Source: Membranipora membranacea
Taxonomy: Eukaryota > Bryozoa > Gymnolaemata > Cheilostomatida > Membraniporidae
Direction: 5' to 3'
Assembly: GCA_914767715.1 (NCBI GenBank)
Contig: OU612070.1
Coordinates: forward strand, 4,979,501 to 5,043,500
Length of the DNA: 64,000 bases
Positions within the stretch are counted from its first letter, which is position 1, and the number at the start of each line of letters is the position of its first letter. Position numbers and translations under genes: made by a program. The notes beneath the pieces were generated by a model. That model had not been told where the DNA came from, ran no database searches, and saw nothing but the letters and a program-made list of their open reading frames with translations. Shown piece after piece: positions 1 to 13,000 of the stretch.

Positions 1-1219
1 TCTAGCATATTATAATAATAATATAAGCCATCATATATAACTATGCTGCAAGTTAGGTGTCTTCATCCTAACAGCGGACACACACAGTGAATTAAAACGC
101 TATCATTGCCAATGGTTAACATATATGATTTTTTTCTTTCCAATATTTCCAGTCCTGCTTCAACTAGGCACACCAACTTTTAACCAAATCTTCCCAGCTA
201 CTTACTCTTGAAGGGGACATTTTTGAGTTATGGACAGACTATGGAAAACACCTCTTAAGACTCAATTTTGATTTTTCCTCATTTTAGGGCTGCGCCAATA
301 CCAAAATCTTATTCTGCTCGTACCGTGCAAGTCTGTCAAAATCCATTGAACAATGCTTATATACTTTTGGACGCTAACTTCAATAACCACCAATTGGGAA
401 TAAGTCTCAATTCCATTTCGTTTCTAAATGTAATGCCAAAGGGAAAAATATCTATTGCAATGCTCAGACCTAATCTGGGGCAAAAATCGCATTTAATTCA
501 CTGAGCAGAATGAGGATATATATATTAAATTGTGCTGTGATATGAATGTCAAATTAAAATATCATTTATTGATTCTGGAAGTATACAGCACAGCAAGTAG
601 CCGGTGGCCATATCACTTTTGAAATAGTCTATCCATAAACATTAATTACGTACAATTATATTATATTATATATTATATTAGATTACATTACACCTCACTG
701 CATGCAACTAACCCTGCGTTGCAACTAGTCTGAGCCCCCCAGACTTTTGCCCCTCGCCCGGCGGCCCGCCGGCAACATTAGAATTGAAAAAAAACTTACT
801 AATATTGTACAAGGGGCACCTATATCAAGTTGAATTCAATGAGTCACTCTATCCAGTAACTGACAAGGCTGTCGGCAGCTGGAAGAGTAGTAACTCAAAA
901 TTAAGACATATTGGATCTAGGGCGCACTAGGGGTGGAACGGATCGGGGTTAGGCAACCTCGGATCGGATATCGGATCGGATAACGCGTAAAAACGCTAAA
1001 TTTACCGGTCACAACTTTTGCACCATAATATACAATCCTTTCCCTGAACCATTACCCTAATTATTTAAATGTGCATTTATCTGCTTGGATATAATACTTT
1101 ACAAGGAGCAACTTATCACTCAAACAGCGCATGGATCACACAAGCAGATTATTTGAAAAGATTATTTAATGAGTGCAAAGATCTCTTGACTACTAGCATC
1201 TGTGCATAAAGCCACTCAA
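1..1219. other. Non-coding stretch
   Basis: No exon-like segment with splice borders and no recognisable protein was seen on either strand. The stretch is AT-rich, with a short run of TATTA-type repeats near 655-690. The short open frames here lack recognisable motifs. Confidence 0.5.
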
Positions 1220-2215
1220 TTTGACAGGATCACTCAGACCCTGATGTTGAACAAACCTCCTGCTCCAATGTCACAAACTCTCTGTTGTGATTAGGCTAGG
1301 AATTGTCCTCCTACTTTGAAAAAGCAGAAGAAGATAACCTCGCTCATCACAAACCAGACATTTTTGTTAAAAGGAACATCTTTGGACAAACTCATTCACA
1401 ACATTCTGAGAAAGATGCTTCTATCAATTTCAGCAGAAAAAAACCACCTCCATCAAAATTAATCAGCGACAATAGATAGCATATGTTTGCAGTCTGTTGA
1501 AATCACCACATATTAGGAGTTGTGCATTCGCATGTCGCCTGGATAGTTTGAGGATGGTTGATTGGATATATTCTAGTATTGTCCCCTGGTCTGCACCAGG
1601 GGGGTGATAAATGCTGCATACAGTATGGCCTATGATGTCCTACACTTGTCAAGACCCAGAGTGCAGACACAGTTTTGGTTGAGTGAGAGGCTATAACTTT
1701 GGTTGTAAAGATCTGATTGATGAAGATAGCAACACCTTCACCAATGCGAATTTTACGGTTGGCGAAATAGCTATTGAATCCATTAATGTTTGCAGATTAT
1801 ATCAGGTTTATGAGTGTGTGTGTAGAGAGTTAATTCATCAATTTTCCAATTATTAAGTGACCTGCAGTTTGTGTATAGAACGTCAGGATGGCTCTGTGAA
1901 GTTTTCTTAGCAATAGGTGCAGGTATTGGATCTGGTGTCGATTGTTGAGTGGGTTGTCTGGTTTTATGTTTACCAGCTCTGCAGCCTTGTTTAGTTTTCT
2001 TTGAGTGTAATCCATTCTTAGTTATTGTGTATTGTCTGCTGTTAGTGGCTAATCCTTTAATTGCACTAGTTGGGATATAGTGTCTAAGATCTGGTTGATG
2101 ATTGAAATCCATTCCATTGCTGTTGCAGTTTTTTAAATTGAGTAAATCTGCTCTGCTGTAGCTAGTATGTTTATCCGACATATATGAGTGGATCAGCAGT
2201 GTCAAGATCTATCCG
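1220..2215 (-). mobile_element. Decayed LINE (non-LTR retrotransposon), endonuclease region
   Basis: On the minus strand an open frame at about 2205-1783 ends in a segment reading LYTNCRSLNNWKIDEL and KPDIICKH. This is the start of the apurinic-type endonuclease of LINE ORF2 (an 'N-RSL-NK-EL ... PDII' block). Further downstream on the same strand, after frameshifts, come INGFNSYFANRKIRIGEGVA and similar pieces that fit the 'R-GGGVAIFI' block, then a degenerate region to about 1220. Stops and frame changes show it is dead. Known: these motifs are typical of L2/CR1/RTE-like LINEs. The exact family and the outer limits are inferred and uncertain. Confidence 0.7.
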
Positions 2216-5200
2216 CTAGTATGTTTTGAGAGTTGTAGTCCAAGATTTGAGCAGCGAAATCAACTAAAAGCACAGAGCACCATTTAGGTGCAGCCTACCC
2301 CGGCGCAACCTAAGCTGATTTTGGTTACCATTTCTAGCAGTCAAGGCCGTGTTATTCGGCCACTTATTTTGGCATTTTTGAATAAGTTACAATGGTTATA
2401 CCAAGTGAAATTCCTTGAATGGAAATTGATCGTTTGCTTCCTTGTGATGTTCGACGGAGGAAAAAATAGTGATTAAGCTTCATTCTATGGCTTTATATTA
2501 GGCAACGGTGTCTTTATATAAGCTACAAGCCCACAGGCTATGCTTTTTCTTCTGAATTTTGAAGATTATTGGCACTGAATGAGGGTGATGTCCATGGCTG
2601 ATGGCTATATCTAACTGAGCCTTGTCCGGATCAAAAGTATTTCTTTTCAAATAGAGAGTTATTGCGCTTTTTTGGTTTTCCTATATTGAAGTGATAATCC
2701 AGAAAAAAACGCTTGCAGGCCATTAATCAATGAAGAATCTTACCTAAATATTGTGCAGATAACATTTTTTCTACAGCCCATAATAGCTTATTTGAGTTTG
2801 AACCAATGAACTCATTTATTTATTCAAAATGTAATTGAGTTCTCAAACTAAAAAGTCATTCTGCCCGCACTAGGAAAATGTTAGCTTCTATCGGTAAAAT
2901 AATGGAAATAGGTCAATTAGGACATTTTGTGGCACTTTCGCTATGGTGCAGAGAGGCTCATCTCTCTGAGTTGATCTGCAAGCAGTGTGCATACACCCAG
3001 TGTTGGCTGTTGGCGGAACAAATGTTACGCGCAACGTCAAAAACTGCTGATTTATAGCACAGCTCAAATTGTGATCTTATTACTTTCTTGGTATTCTTTA
3101 ACAATAAAGCCACTCGAATATTTATTAAATTGATTTAATTTCTGTGTATATCTTAGTATAAGTGTATTTTTTATGTTTTGCCAGCCATTTTAGCTCAGTT
3201 GAAGAAAACGCTTCCTGTAACCTTGAATATAGTATATTACATTATAATAAATTAGGTTCAAGTAAGATAACCACAATCGCTTTCACATGTTATGTCAATG
3301 TTTTCCCCATTTCGATGTGAACATTTTTTGGCCTAACCTTTATTTGTATTGAACTTGCGAAAAAAGAAACTGCAAATGTACAATTGACGGGGAGTGTAAG
3401 ATAAAATGAAGAAAAAAATGATTTAATTTCTTTGCCCTCACAAGATGCAATGATTGTTTGCAGTTTTTTTGTGTTATCCGCTATCAGCATGGATAATTTT
3501 GCAAGGTCTATGGCCCCTAGCGTCTGCCCCCCTTCTTATAAATGCTCACCTATAAATGTGCATAATTCGTTCTGGTTGTTTCACCACAATCTTTGCGATG
3601 ACAGGGCCCAGCGGTTGACATACTATCAGATTTTTTGGGACCCAGCTCTATTATGTCACAATAAATTTGACAAGCTGTCAACAACTATCATTAATAGACT
3701 TATACTATACTATTAAAGGTCGTCTCTATAAGAAAAACATCATACCAGAGCATTTGCTTAGGATGTTCTTGCCAGCATATTAGCCTTAGGCTTCACACAA
3801 TTAGTCAAGATTTAAATCTTACATGATGCCGTTTGTAGTACTGGGGTGTGTGTACATCAAGTGCCAACACGCTCTCTTTATGGTGGGTGTAGACTTACTT
3901 AGCATAATTACCTTATCAGGTAAAATAACCTACTAATAGTCTGAATGTTTATCTTAATGTCATCGCCCTCTGCAGCCACTTGAGGATTGTTGGCCCTAAC
4001 AGTTCATTGATCTGTAGCTAAGACGAGGTAGATCTGTCTGATTAGCCTTGTCACGCGGCTACAAAGAAAGTAACCCGTGACAAGGCTACTGTTCGATCAC
4101 TTTGTATTTTTAATCTGATACCTGGATTCTTCTAATTATGCCATTGAATTGCCTCTTTTTCAACTCAAAAGTGGAGTGGCGCAATAACGTAAATGTTCCA
4201 GCATCATCACAATATCTTTTTCACCAAACCCAAAATCTTCTCAAGGCCCCGATTTCTGTCTGACTAAATCATTGAATTGAATCAATTTCTTATAACACGA
4301 TACTCTACCCTAGGGGCCTGATGATACCATCTAGTTGAATGTGAACTTATTGTTGTTCACAATAAGCAACTACAAGTTTTGCTGAACATTATTGACACAT
4401 TTTTTGCAGGTTGTATGCACCCTGAAGCCTAGTGTAAGCTTACACATAACTTAGTCCTAAATCTAAAATCTCATTCATGTGAAATTAGGTATAAAATAAT
4501 GGACAAAAAAATGCAAGTGCAGCAGCGTAGAATGATCGGTGAGGTCATGGGAGAGGAATTCAGGTGGGGCCAATCCAGATCTCACCGATAAGCTGTCTCA
4601 ATTAAGATCTTGTTCTGTTATTGAATTACATGTTTACAATGATCTGCAGATCAATTATCCCTTATCATCGATTAATCGAAAGGCACTTGGTGCGCAATTA
4701 ATGTTCCATTGCTATACACCCATTTATCGCTCCCGGACCTCTCTCTCTATACACCACAGAAAGTGTTACCGAAAAATGTAATTTAACACGTCTGGAGTTT
4801 TGTCGGATTTCGTCATAAGATAGAGTAGAATCAGATTAGCCAAATTTATAACTAGCTAAATGTCACCCAACCCGATTATTTTATACAAACTTCTACCTAA
4901 GCTAGCGAAGGTTGGTTCTTGCCAGGCCAGCCAGGCCAGCTTAACTAAACTCAAGCAACTGTTTACTCCTCCAGTTATGTAAATGGATTATTATCGTCTG
5001 TTATTACAGAGAAGTTTACAAGTCAGTATCAAAACACCAAGAAAATAAATCAAACTTTTAGGAAGAACGACTGTTCACTTAGTTTAAGAGCCTGAACAGT
5101 GTCGGGATAGCTGGTAGTAACTTTTCATTATTTGGTTGATAGTGAAATGCTGCTACCAGCAATCCCTACTGTCCACTATGCACTGAAACTCAGGAGAACA

Positions 5201-6128
5201 AGTTTAGTATTTCAGTGCCACCTTCTGTTTTTGTGAAATACCAATACAAGTTCACATCAGCGTATGGATCAATCTGTCCAATGCAGTGAAATGTCTTGTC
5301 ACAGAATAAACCATTTAAGATCTGATAACGCAAGCTAGGACGGATCCCACACCTTGATTTAGAAGTTAGAAGCTAATCCACTTTAATACTATATTGGATA
5401 ATAATCTGTATCTAGATCATTTTGTCTAATTCATGGCTAATGCGACATAACATCATCATGGTGGATTAGGTAGGGGACATCTGATTGTCTAGTGGAGTAT
5501 TAGCAGGGATTACTGCCCATCATTGATGGTCCTAAGATAACACTGTAACATGTAGGACTACTGCCTGGGTGGCGAAAACATCTATTCAATGATGGAAGTG
5601 AAAGTTTCCGCTTGATGAGGCGTTTTCTTAAAATAAAGAAAAGGAAAGGTTGTGAATACCATCAGACACGATTAATTGAACAGATGTAATAGTCTATAAG
5701 CCTCTGGTAATGGGCCATAGAATTCAGGCTAAGTGTGATTTAAATCTAATCAGTAAACACCATCCGTCTGAGGACCAGGTCCTTGAAGAATCATCGCAAG
5801 ATTTTGTGTTTGAAGCCAACAAATTCCGATCTACCCACAATCGACAAAGTGTGCCAGCAAATACTTCTCACTCATCTGGTGTGACAATGACAGGGACCAC
5901 CCAAATCATGACAAAATACCTTTTTTTATCACCGCTTAGCAATGGCACAAATTTATGCCAATACCTACTTGTTTAAGAACCCACCACCATGACCAGACCA
6001 CATAAGCAGTTTTTGTCCCTGGAGAAAGCAGACTGAAATAACTTTCCTGATGGTAGTAAGGCAGCGGAAAAGTTGTCCCCCTTGTTCATCTTACGTTTTA
6101 CTTCGACTTCCTAGTTATGAGTTTCCAC
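2216..6128. other. Non-coding stretch upstream of the FCGBP-type gene
   Basis: No gene was recognised. The open frames here (for example at 3432-3716, 4539-4781 and 5710-5976) have no recognisable domain and no supporting splice sites. The stretch holds a perfect 13-bp hairpin at 4043-4088 and an imperfect inverted repeat at about 5104-5163 whose arms read GGGATAGCTGGTAG and CTACCAGCAATCCC. Confidence 0.5.
4043..4088. repeat. Inverted repeat, 13-bp perfect arms
   Basis: TAGCCTTGTCACG at 4043-4055 is the exact reverse complement of CGTGACAAGGCTA at 4076-4088, with a 20-nt loop. It could be a remnant of a small inverted-repeat element. No function is visible. Confidence 0.7.
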
Positions 6129-6323
6129 ACTGACATAGAGATTATACTATCAACATGTGTATCTCTGATCGTTACAGTCAATTTAATAGCATCAGTACAT
6201 AACATGTACCCACCCCTAATTAGTAAAATCGAACACAGGTCGTCACACCAAACTCCTTGTGATGGTACTAGTACTAAGTGAATTAATTCTCTCTCTACAT
6301 GCAATAGTATATCACGTGATGAG
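6129..6323 (+). repeat. Interspersed repeat, copy A
   Basis: About 195 bp match, base for base over long stretches, the reverse complement of 37673-37880 (copy B). Shared blocks include an ACTGACATNGAG start, a GTGTATCTCTGAT block, CCTTGTGATGGTACT, and a final TATCACGT(G/C)AT. The two copies lie about 31 kb apart in opposite orientation, which is typical of a dispersed repeat family. In copy A a frame of about 50 codons is open across part of it. Confidence 0.75.
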
Positions 6324-6746
6324 TGTGAGTAGTTTCTCCTGTAACCACACATGTAACAATTGCACCTATACATGGGTTTATCTTCACAACAGAAAGTTTG
6401 GAATAATCTGTGAGGATTAATTTAGAATCTGATGACTTTGATGATTCCATAGGATCAAACACTGTCAGAGGGGAAAAACCTAAATAAATCACATGTGATA
6501 ACCGATAACCAGATGAGAATACATGATTGCACACACCCTTAGTGGAAATGAAGTCATGTGCTGGAAGCTATGAATGCTTTGGCCACCAATTTGAAGAAAA
6601 ATCATTGAGACGAGTGTAAAATACATTAGATTTTCACCCTGATTTCTGTAATCTGATTAAGTCACTGCCAACGCTATTTAGGCTGAGAGTAACAGCATTT
6701 ATCACTGTACCTGTTTCCATGGCAACTGAACCTGAATCATAGAGGG

Positions 6747-6754
6747 TATATAAA
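6747..6754 (+). promoter_or_regulatory. TATA box of the FCGBP-type gene
   Basis: TATATAAA preceded by GGG, with a likely start of transcription about 30 bp downstream (about 6778-6785). A non-coding first exon then runs to 6854 and ends at a GAG|GTATGC donor. It is joined to the first coding exon at 7081 (acceptor TTTTAG). The small secreted peptide gene at the other end of the window uses the same eight bases. Confidence 0.65.
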
Positions 6755-7087
6755 CTGAGGAAGAATAGCTGGATAGCATCAGACAAGAGTTTGGCATCAA
6801 TCTCGGCTCAGAACAAAACAGCTACAAGAGATTCTGAACAAGGAATATAAAGAGGTATGCTTGAGAAACCTTCTTTCTATCTGATATTGTGAATGTATCA
6901 GAATCATGTATACCGTAACTGAAATTGATGAATGATGCATGGTGTATCAGTTTATGGTGTTGGGGTTTGGTTTGCGTGCCACTTTGCAATTCTTATATTT
7001 TACTTGTATATGTACACATATATCGAATTGAATAAAAGACGTCCTCACATTTATTGAGTTGTTTTAATGTTCTGTTTTAGGGTCAGT

Positions 7088-10000
7088 ATGAAGTCATCAG
7101 CGTACCTCTGTGCTCTGGTACTAATAGGCTGGGCAGCAGCCGAACCTATTCAGCGTAAGTAAAATTTTGATATTTAAAGTTCAATTAAGCAATCAATTTA
7201 ATTTATTTGAAGCACAGCTACGTGATCGTACGATTAAATTTTCTATTAATGAAATTGAAACAGTAAAAATTGTTCAACAACCAATGCAGAGGATAATAAA
7301 TTTTCATTTACTTTATTTAAGACAGGAGTTGTCCATTTTGATTAAATGAGAGAATAGCTCTAGTTGTATGAATGTGACTCATATGAAGACAAATTTGATA
7401 TACATCCATTGGTAAGCATCAAGGACTTAAGAACATTCTCGATAATGGAAAGTTTGGAAAGCTATTCAATCTATATTTCACTATTGTATTTCAGAATGTA
7501 GCGATGGTGTAATGTTCATTGCTGATGATGAAGACCTGTGCAGATTTCACTGGTGTACAGGAGGAGTTAACCCCATACAGATGTTATGTGCTCCCGGCGC
7601 TCGTGTTCCTACATGGTAAGAGTTTATCATTAACAAAATCACGTGGGAAACTATCACTAGCATCATTATGTTTAAGACTTTTTAATCCAAAGCCAAGTAG
7701 TAATGTAAGTAAATCTGGTGCTATTTCAGGGTGTAGCCATTTACCTTATAACATCGCTGCCAGGAAATTTAACATGCTACCACAAGCTCCATTTATATTC
7801 AATATTCAGCATCACAAATGTTGTATCATGTTATGACAGTCGTATCCTCAAAAACATGAAAAACTTTTAGACTTACACATTAATTATTTCAAGGCGCAGT
7901 CAACGATTTTTGTCTATCAAAGATATTCCTCACATGTCAGCTGAATTTTCCTGTTGCTTGTCACTTAATATCTGAGGCTGATTGTTATTGTAGGTTTGTC
8001 ACATCTCCTACTGACAAAGAGATCCCATGTCTGCTGGATCACAGTAACAGCACCACGTGTCTGAGGTGTGACTTTTCAGAGGATCCCAGAATCGCGATAG
8101 ACAGAGACGATTGTGCCAACAATCCCTGCCCCGATGGCTGTATCTGTCAAGATAATTGGCAGGAGAGTTTCTGCCTGTGTCCCGATAATGAAGTCCTTGT
8201 AGCAACTGGAAGTAAGTGGCACAAAATACCATATAGACTTAAGAGCAATTAGGAAGATTTGTTTGTCTGTTTACTTGATGGTTTCCAACGAGATAGCTGA
8301 CAACGGTGAAAACATCATAAATTTTCCAAAAAATGATTTAGTATGTCTCTTGGTGGAAATCAATGAACCTCAAAAATACAGGGAAAGATCTTCGACTCTG
8401 ATGACTACCAAAGTTTTAACTTATGTATCATTTATAGTGTGAAGTTCTACCCCTATGAACTCATTGTTTTTGTTGTAGCCGTTGTTAATACTCAGTTCTG
8501 TGATCCGTTACCATGTCAGAATGGTGCTACATGTTTCTCACAGTGGGATGACTACTGGTGTCAGTGCCCTCCAGGTTATACTGGCAAGAACTGTGAAACC
8601 CCATGTAAGTGACATCATTTGTGGTCGCAACACCTCACCCATCCTTTTATTTGGCATTACTCATCAGGTGCCCTTCCTTTGTGTGAAAGGTACAAATAAC
8701 CTGACAGGTGGAAAATCAAGTCATCTTCAAGGGACACTCTATCAAGTACCCTGATGCCATTAATTCCATGATGCATTGTAGCTGTCATTTCTCAGGGGCA
8801 TGCTCTTTAGATACAAGCTGTTTAGTATCAAATCATCATGACAACATTAAGCTAGCAGCCTGATTGGCAGAAATTATTGCCAGTATTTGTGTTACAGATC
8901 TGCTCTGTTCTCTAAATCCTGCAAAATTACTTTTTAATTTTATAATTTGTTTAAATTTACCTTCTACTTAGAAATTTATTTTATGGCTTCTTAGACAATA
9001 ATGGATTACACACCGAAATACATTATCAAGGGTAACTGAATATTTGTACACTCCTAATTGCCCTTTAATGTTTCAAAAGAAGCCTTAGTATTTTAGTAAA
9101 GATAACCTGCATTAGTACTAGAGCTGTCAACACCAAATATTTAGTAAACAATATTAGACATCTACATCTACATCTAAGTGTTAATCATCATTGTATTGTT
9201 AACCTTCCAGTCTGTAACCCTAACCCATGCCTCAATGGGGGAACTTGTACTCTTGATGAAGTGAACTATCATTGTGAGTGTACCGAATGTTTCGATGGAT
9301 CATGTTGTGCAACCGAGCTTCAGAGTTGTAGAAGGCCAGTCGTCCCAACAACACCAGCACCAACACCATCACCAACAACAACACCCGCGCCAACAACCAC
9401 ACAAAGGCAATGTGGACAGTGTCAATGGGGAGCTAACTGCGAACGTGAGTACAATTAATTTTTAAATGTAAAATTTATTATTTCATACTTTATTGAAATC
9501 AAATATTTCCAAGTATTTGTGATTGCAGTTACTAGCCTACATCTGATGCTTCGTGGGGGCGGACAAAAACAGTCCATACCGCATAGAATAGGGATAATTA
9601 TACTTGATGTGGACGAACACGGTGATGGTGCTGCTGAAGAATATACACAAATAGTAAACACAAGACCAAAGATATAAACCGGGCAGGCTGAGGAAATATT
9701 TAATATATGTGATAATATCTTGTATTCATCATATATACTAAATCATTTCGCATTTCTCTTTAATTTTGTCATAGTGAACAGAGACTGGTTATGCAGCTGT
9801 AACAGCTGTCCTGGTTTTGATGACAGATGCACTGACGGCACATCACAGAACGATCCACGTATCTGTACTTCTCAGGAGGATAACACAGGCAATCCCTTCA
9901 CTCTTATGTTCATGCAGAATAGGCCTGATAATACCGATAAAAGAGAACTGGTGAGTCCATTAAAGTCATTTCTCTTTTACCGTGTCAATATACCTCTCAT

Positions 10001-13000
10001 AATTCATAACCTATTTTACCTTTTGTCAGCATAGCACTTTTGCTTCCAACTTCTTGCCCAAAGGAGCCCACCTATCATATGATTGATAGGGTTGTCTTGA
10101 GTTGCTTCCCCCATACTGATCATGCCGCAGCCAAACAGGCCTGCGGGGTGACCAGTGGAAAGTGAGCCTCTACAATGCAGGCAAGTTGGATCGAACTTGC
10201 TCTAGGTTGTCGTCAACCCAGTGTCATTCTATAAGGAAGCATATTGTATCAAATTGAGTGATAGTTGCTATTAGAAATGCAGAGCTAAGACACTTTGATT
10301 TAATTGGTGATTTTGTTATGTTACCAGGAGATTTATGTGACCCCCGCTGGTGTAGCTGCTCAAGCTGTTTCCATCTTTACGCCATTCCTTCCTCCATCTG
10401 ATCCATGCTTCTTCAACACAACCACCGTCATACCTGGCTTCACTGTAAACTTGTAAGTTTAGCTACGCTCATTCAGATATATATTGCATAGGTTAGCAGT
10501 TGACAAGTTTCTTGGTCTTGTGACACATATTATTCTCAAAAGAATCCCCCTGTATTTAATTTAAACCTTTTCAGATGTCTCAAATAATCAAAACACACTT
10601 AACAACGTTTGACATATGAACATGCCTACCTTTTCTTGGACGCTGTAACTTGTGGTGGGGGTTAGTTTTGATCTTGATATCATGTTCCTTCTTCTACAGG
10701 GTGAGCCTACCAAACCCTGAATGCTACGAGACAGTCGGCTCAGGCACTTTTAATAACAAAGCTCTGAGAGTGCAGTCAGCCGGTGGTGACTTACTTGTCT
10801 ACGCCATCAACAGAGAGACCTTCTCAGCTGATGGGTGAGTGGAATAAACATAGACAATACACATGTCTATGGTAATAAATATGATAGATTTACTGCTGCA
10901 GCGCCCCTTCCCTCCACTTATTTAGGATAGAATAAGTTCCATAAATTCATTCAATGGTGGTGAACACTTGTTTTTATTGCAAGATCTTGGCCTGTGTTGG
11001 GATATCAAGTTGGATATTGGCAGCCATTTTGATTCTGCTTATATATCTGTGTGTTAGCTATTTTCCCGTTTCTGGATACTAACAAAATAACCTGAGCTGT
11101 TATAGGATAACGTTTATTCGCTTTTTTCGTGATCTGGCTACATCATTTTCGTTGTAAATGCAAAGGTTTTCTGTTTATATACAGTTGGATAGCACTTCCA
11201 GATGCACAAGCAGGTACAGATTTCTACACAGTCTCATACGCACCAGCTACCTACGGTACACAGTTCTCAGTGTTGAACATCCAGGATGAACCAGTCAGTG
11301 TGACCTTGACCTACACAGGTAGGGCTACACCTGCCCTTCAAGGAACTCAGTTCGTCCTACAGCCAGGAGAAGTTCGACAGATACAGGTCAGTCAATGGGT
11401 CTACTGGAGTTGTAATTTAATTGAAATATCAACATTTGGTCAAAGAACCTAAATGTGCTGTTCATGTCGACCCCTTTGCAAGGGGTGACAGCGATCAAGT
11501 TTCCTTAGCTTGACCTTTGCTATGGTGCTCGGCAGACAGCAATAACCTTCATTTTTGACTTTTTGTTAGAAAAGCAGTTTTTTTAAATACTGATTACTTA
11601 AGCTTTGTTTTTAATACTCAAGTTTCTAGTAACTCAGCGGAAGTGAAAACCAATCATAAGTAAAATTCTGCGTGGAACAAAGAGATTGAATTCTGATTTC
11701 AGGTTATGACATATTTTGACCCAAAATATATCACATCTGGTACTGACTGTTACAACGTTCACCTTATTCGCTTCACAAATATCTATTATTGGTGAACTAT
11801 CTTGTTAATGCAGGCTCTAGGAGAAAACCAGGATTTATCAGGTACTCGTATTCAGTCCAGTGCACCAGTCAATGTGTACAGTGGTAACATCAGAGTCAAG
11901 GTGTCGCAAGTAGAAAATGGAGCTAATATCAACACAGGCTCACGAGATCACATCGTCGAACAACTCACTCCTGTCAACACATGGGGCAGTGTGTTCAATA
12001 TCCAACCAATACCAGGCAGAACCTTTGGTAAGTGTTTGTTGTCTTTAAATATTTACCTACATTGTGTATTGAAAAAAGAAATAATAATAATCTAGATGGC
12101 AGCAATGAACTAAACTTTCATTGATGACAGAGTGCAGCATTAAATATTTACATGTGGAAGTACAACTCCTTATGCTATGATCATGTCAGAAGCAATGAGG
12201 AAATATTTTCAGAGTAAGTGAAAAACAGACAAATCAAGCATGATTTGAGTGACAGTTACTCGATAAAAACTTTATCAAAAAGCAAGGCGGGGCCAGTTTA
12301 GAGTCACATACAGGCCAACTGTTAATTCCTCCTTCTCCCATGTTTGTCATGTTGCAGGAGATCAGATAAAGGTGGTTGGCTCCCAGGACGGTACAAACTG
12401 TAGACTGTCCAGACGTGAATCTGGCTCTGGTCTAGTAACTAATGAACAGTTCACAGTCACAGCTGGAGGTCTTTTCACACGGGATATTATCGCCGGCAGC
12501 ACTTATAGACTAGTATGCAGTCAGCGTGTACAACTCTCTCAGGTATGATGCCTTCTCAGCGTGAATGAGGGCAATCATGCAACATACCCTAATGCAAAGT
12601 AATCTCGAAACACTCTCAAAAAGTTATCAATCAATTACTGATGGCCACAGATAATTCTGTTGTTGTCATGTACCTTCATCCGGGCTACAAAGGATATTCC
12701 TGTTAATACCAGTCTATCTGTTAATCAGATCGACCTTGCTGACAGCTGAGAGTGTTGATTAAAGTTGTTTTGTTTTGTGTACGTGCATCACTACCTACAC
12801 AGCTTAGTTCCTCAAACTAGATAAAATATAGTAAAAACATCCATCCTCATACATTATCTGACGTACACTGCCACAGGAAATTAACCACCCTCTTTTTCGC
12901 CTACATGTCAGATGCATGACTTGACACCTAATCATGTGGGCCTAAATTAGATGGGTGCTGTTCCAAGTCAATCTTGTTTGAGCCAGTTCATCAGCAGATT

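Noticed and set aside
9261-9465. Two overlapping plus-strand frames over the Thr/Pro linker
   Set aside because: Only the frame giving CTECFDGSCC and PTTPAPTPSP joins in phase with the neighbouring EGF exons; the His/Gln-rich one is a shadow.
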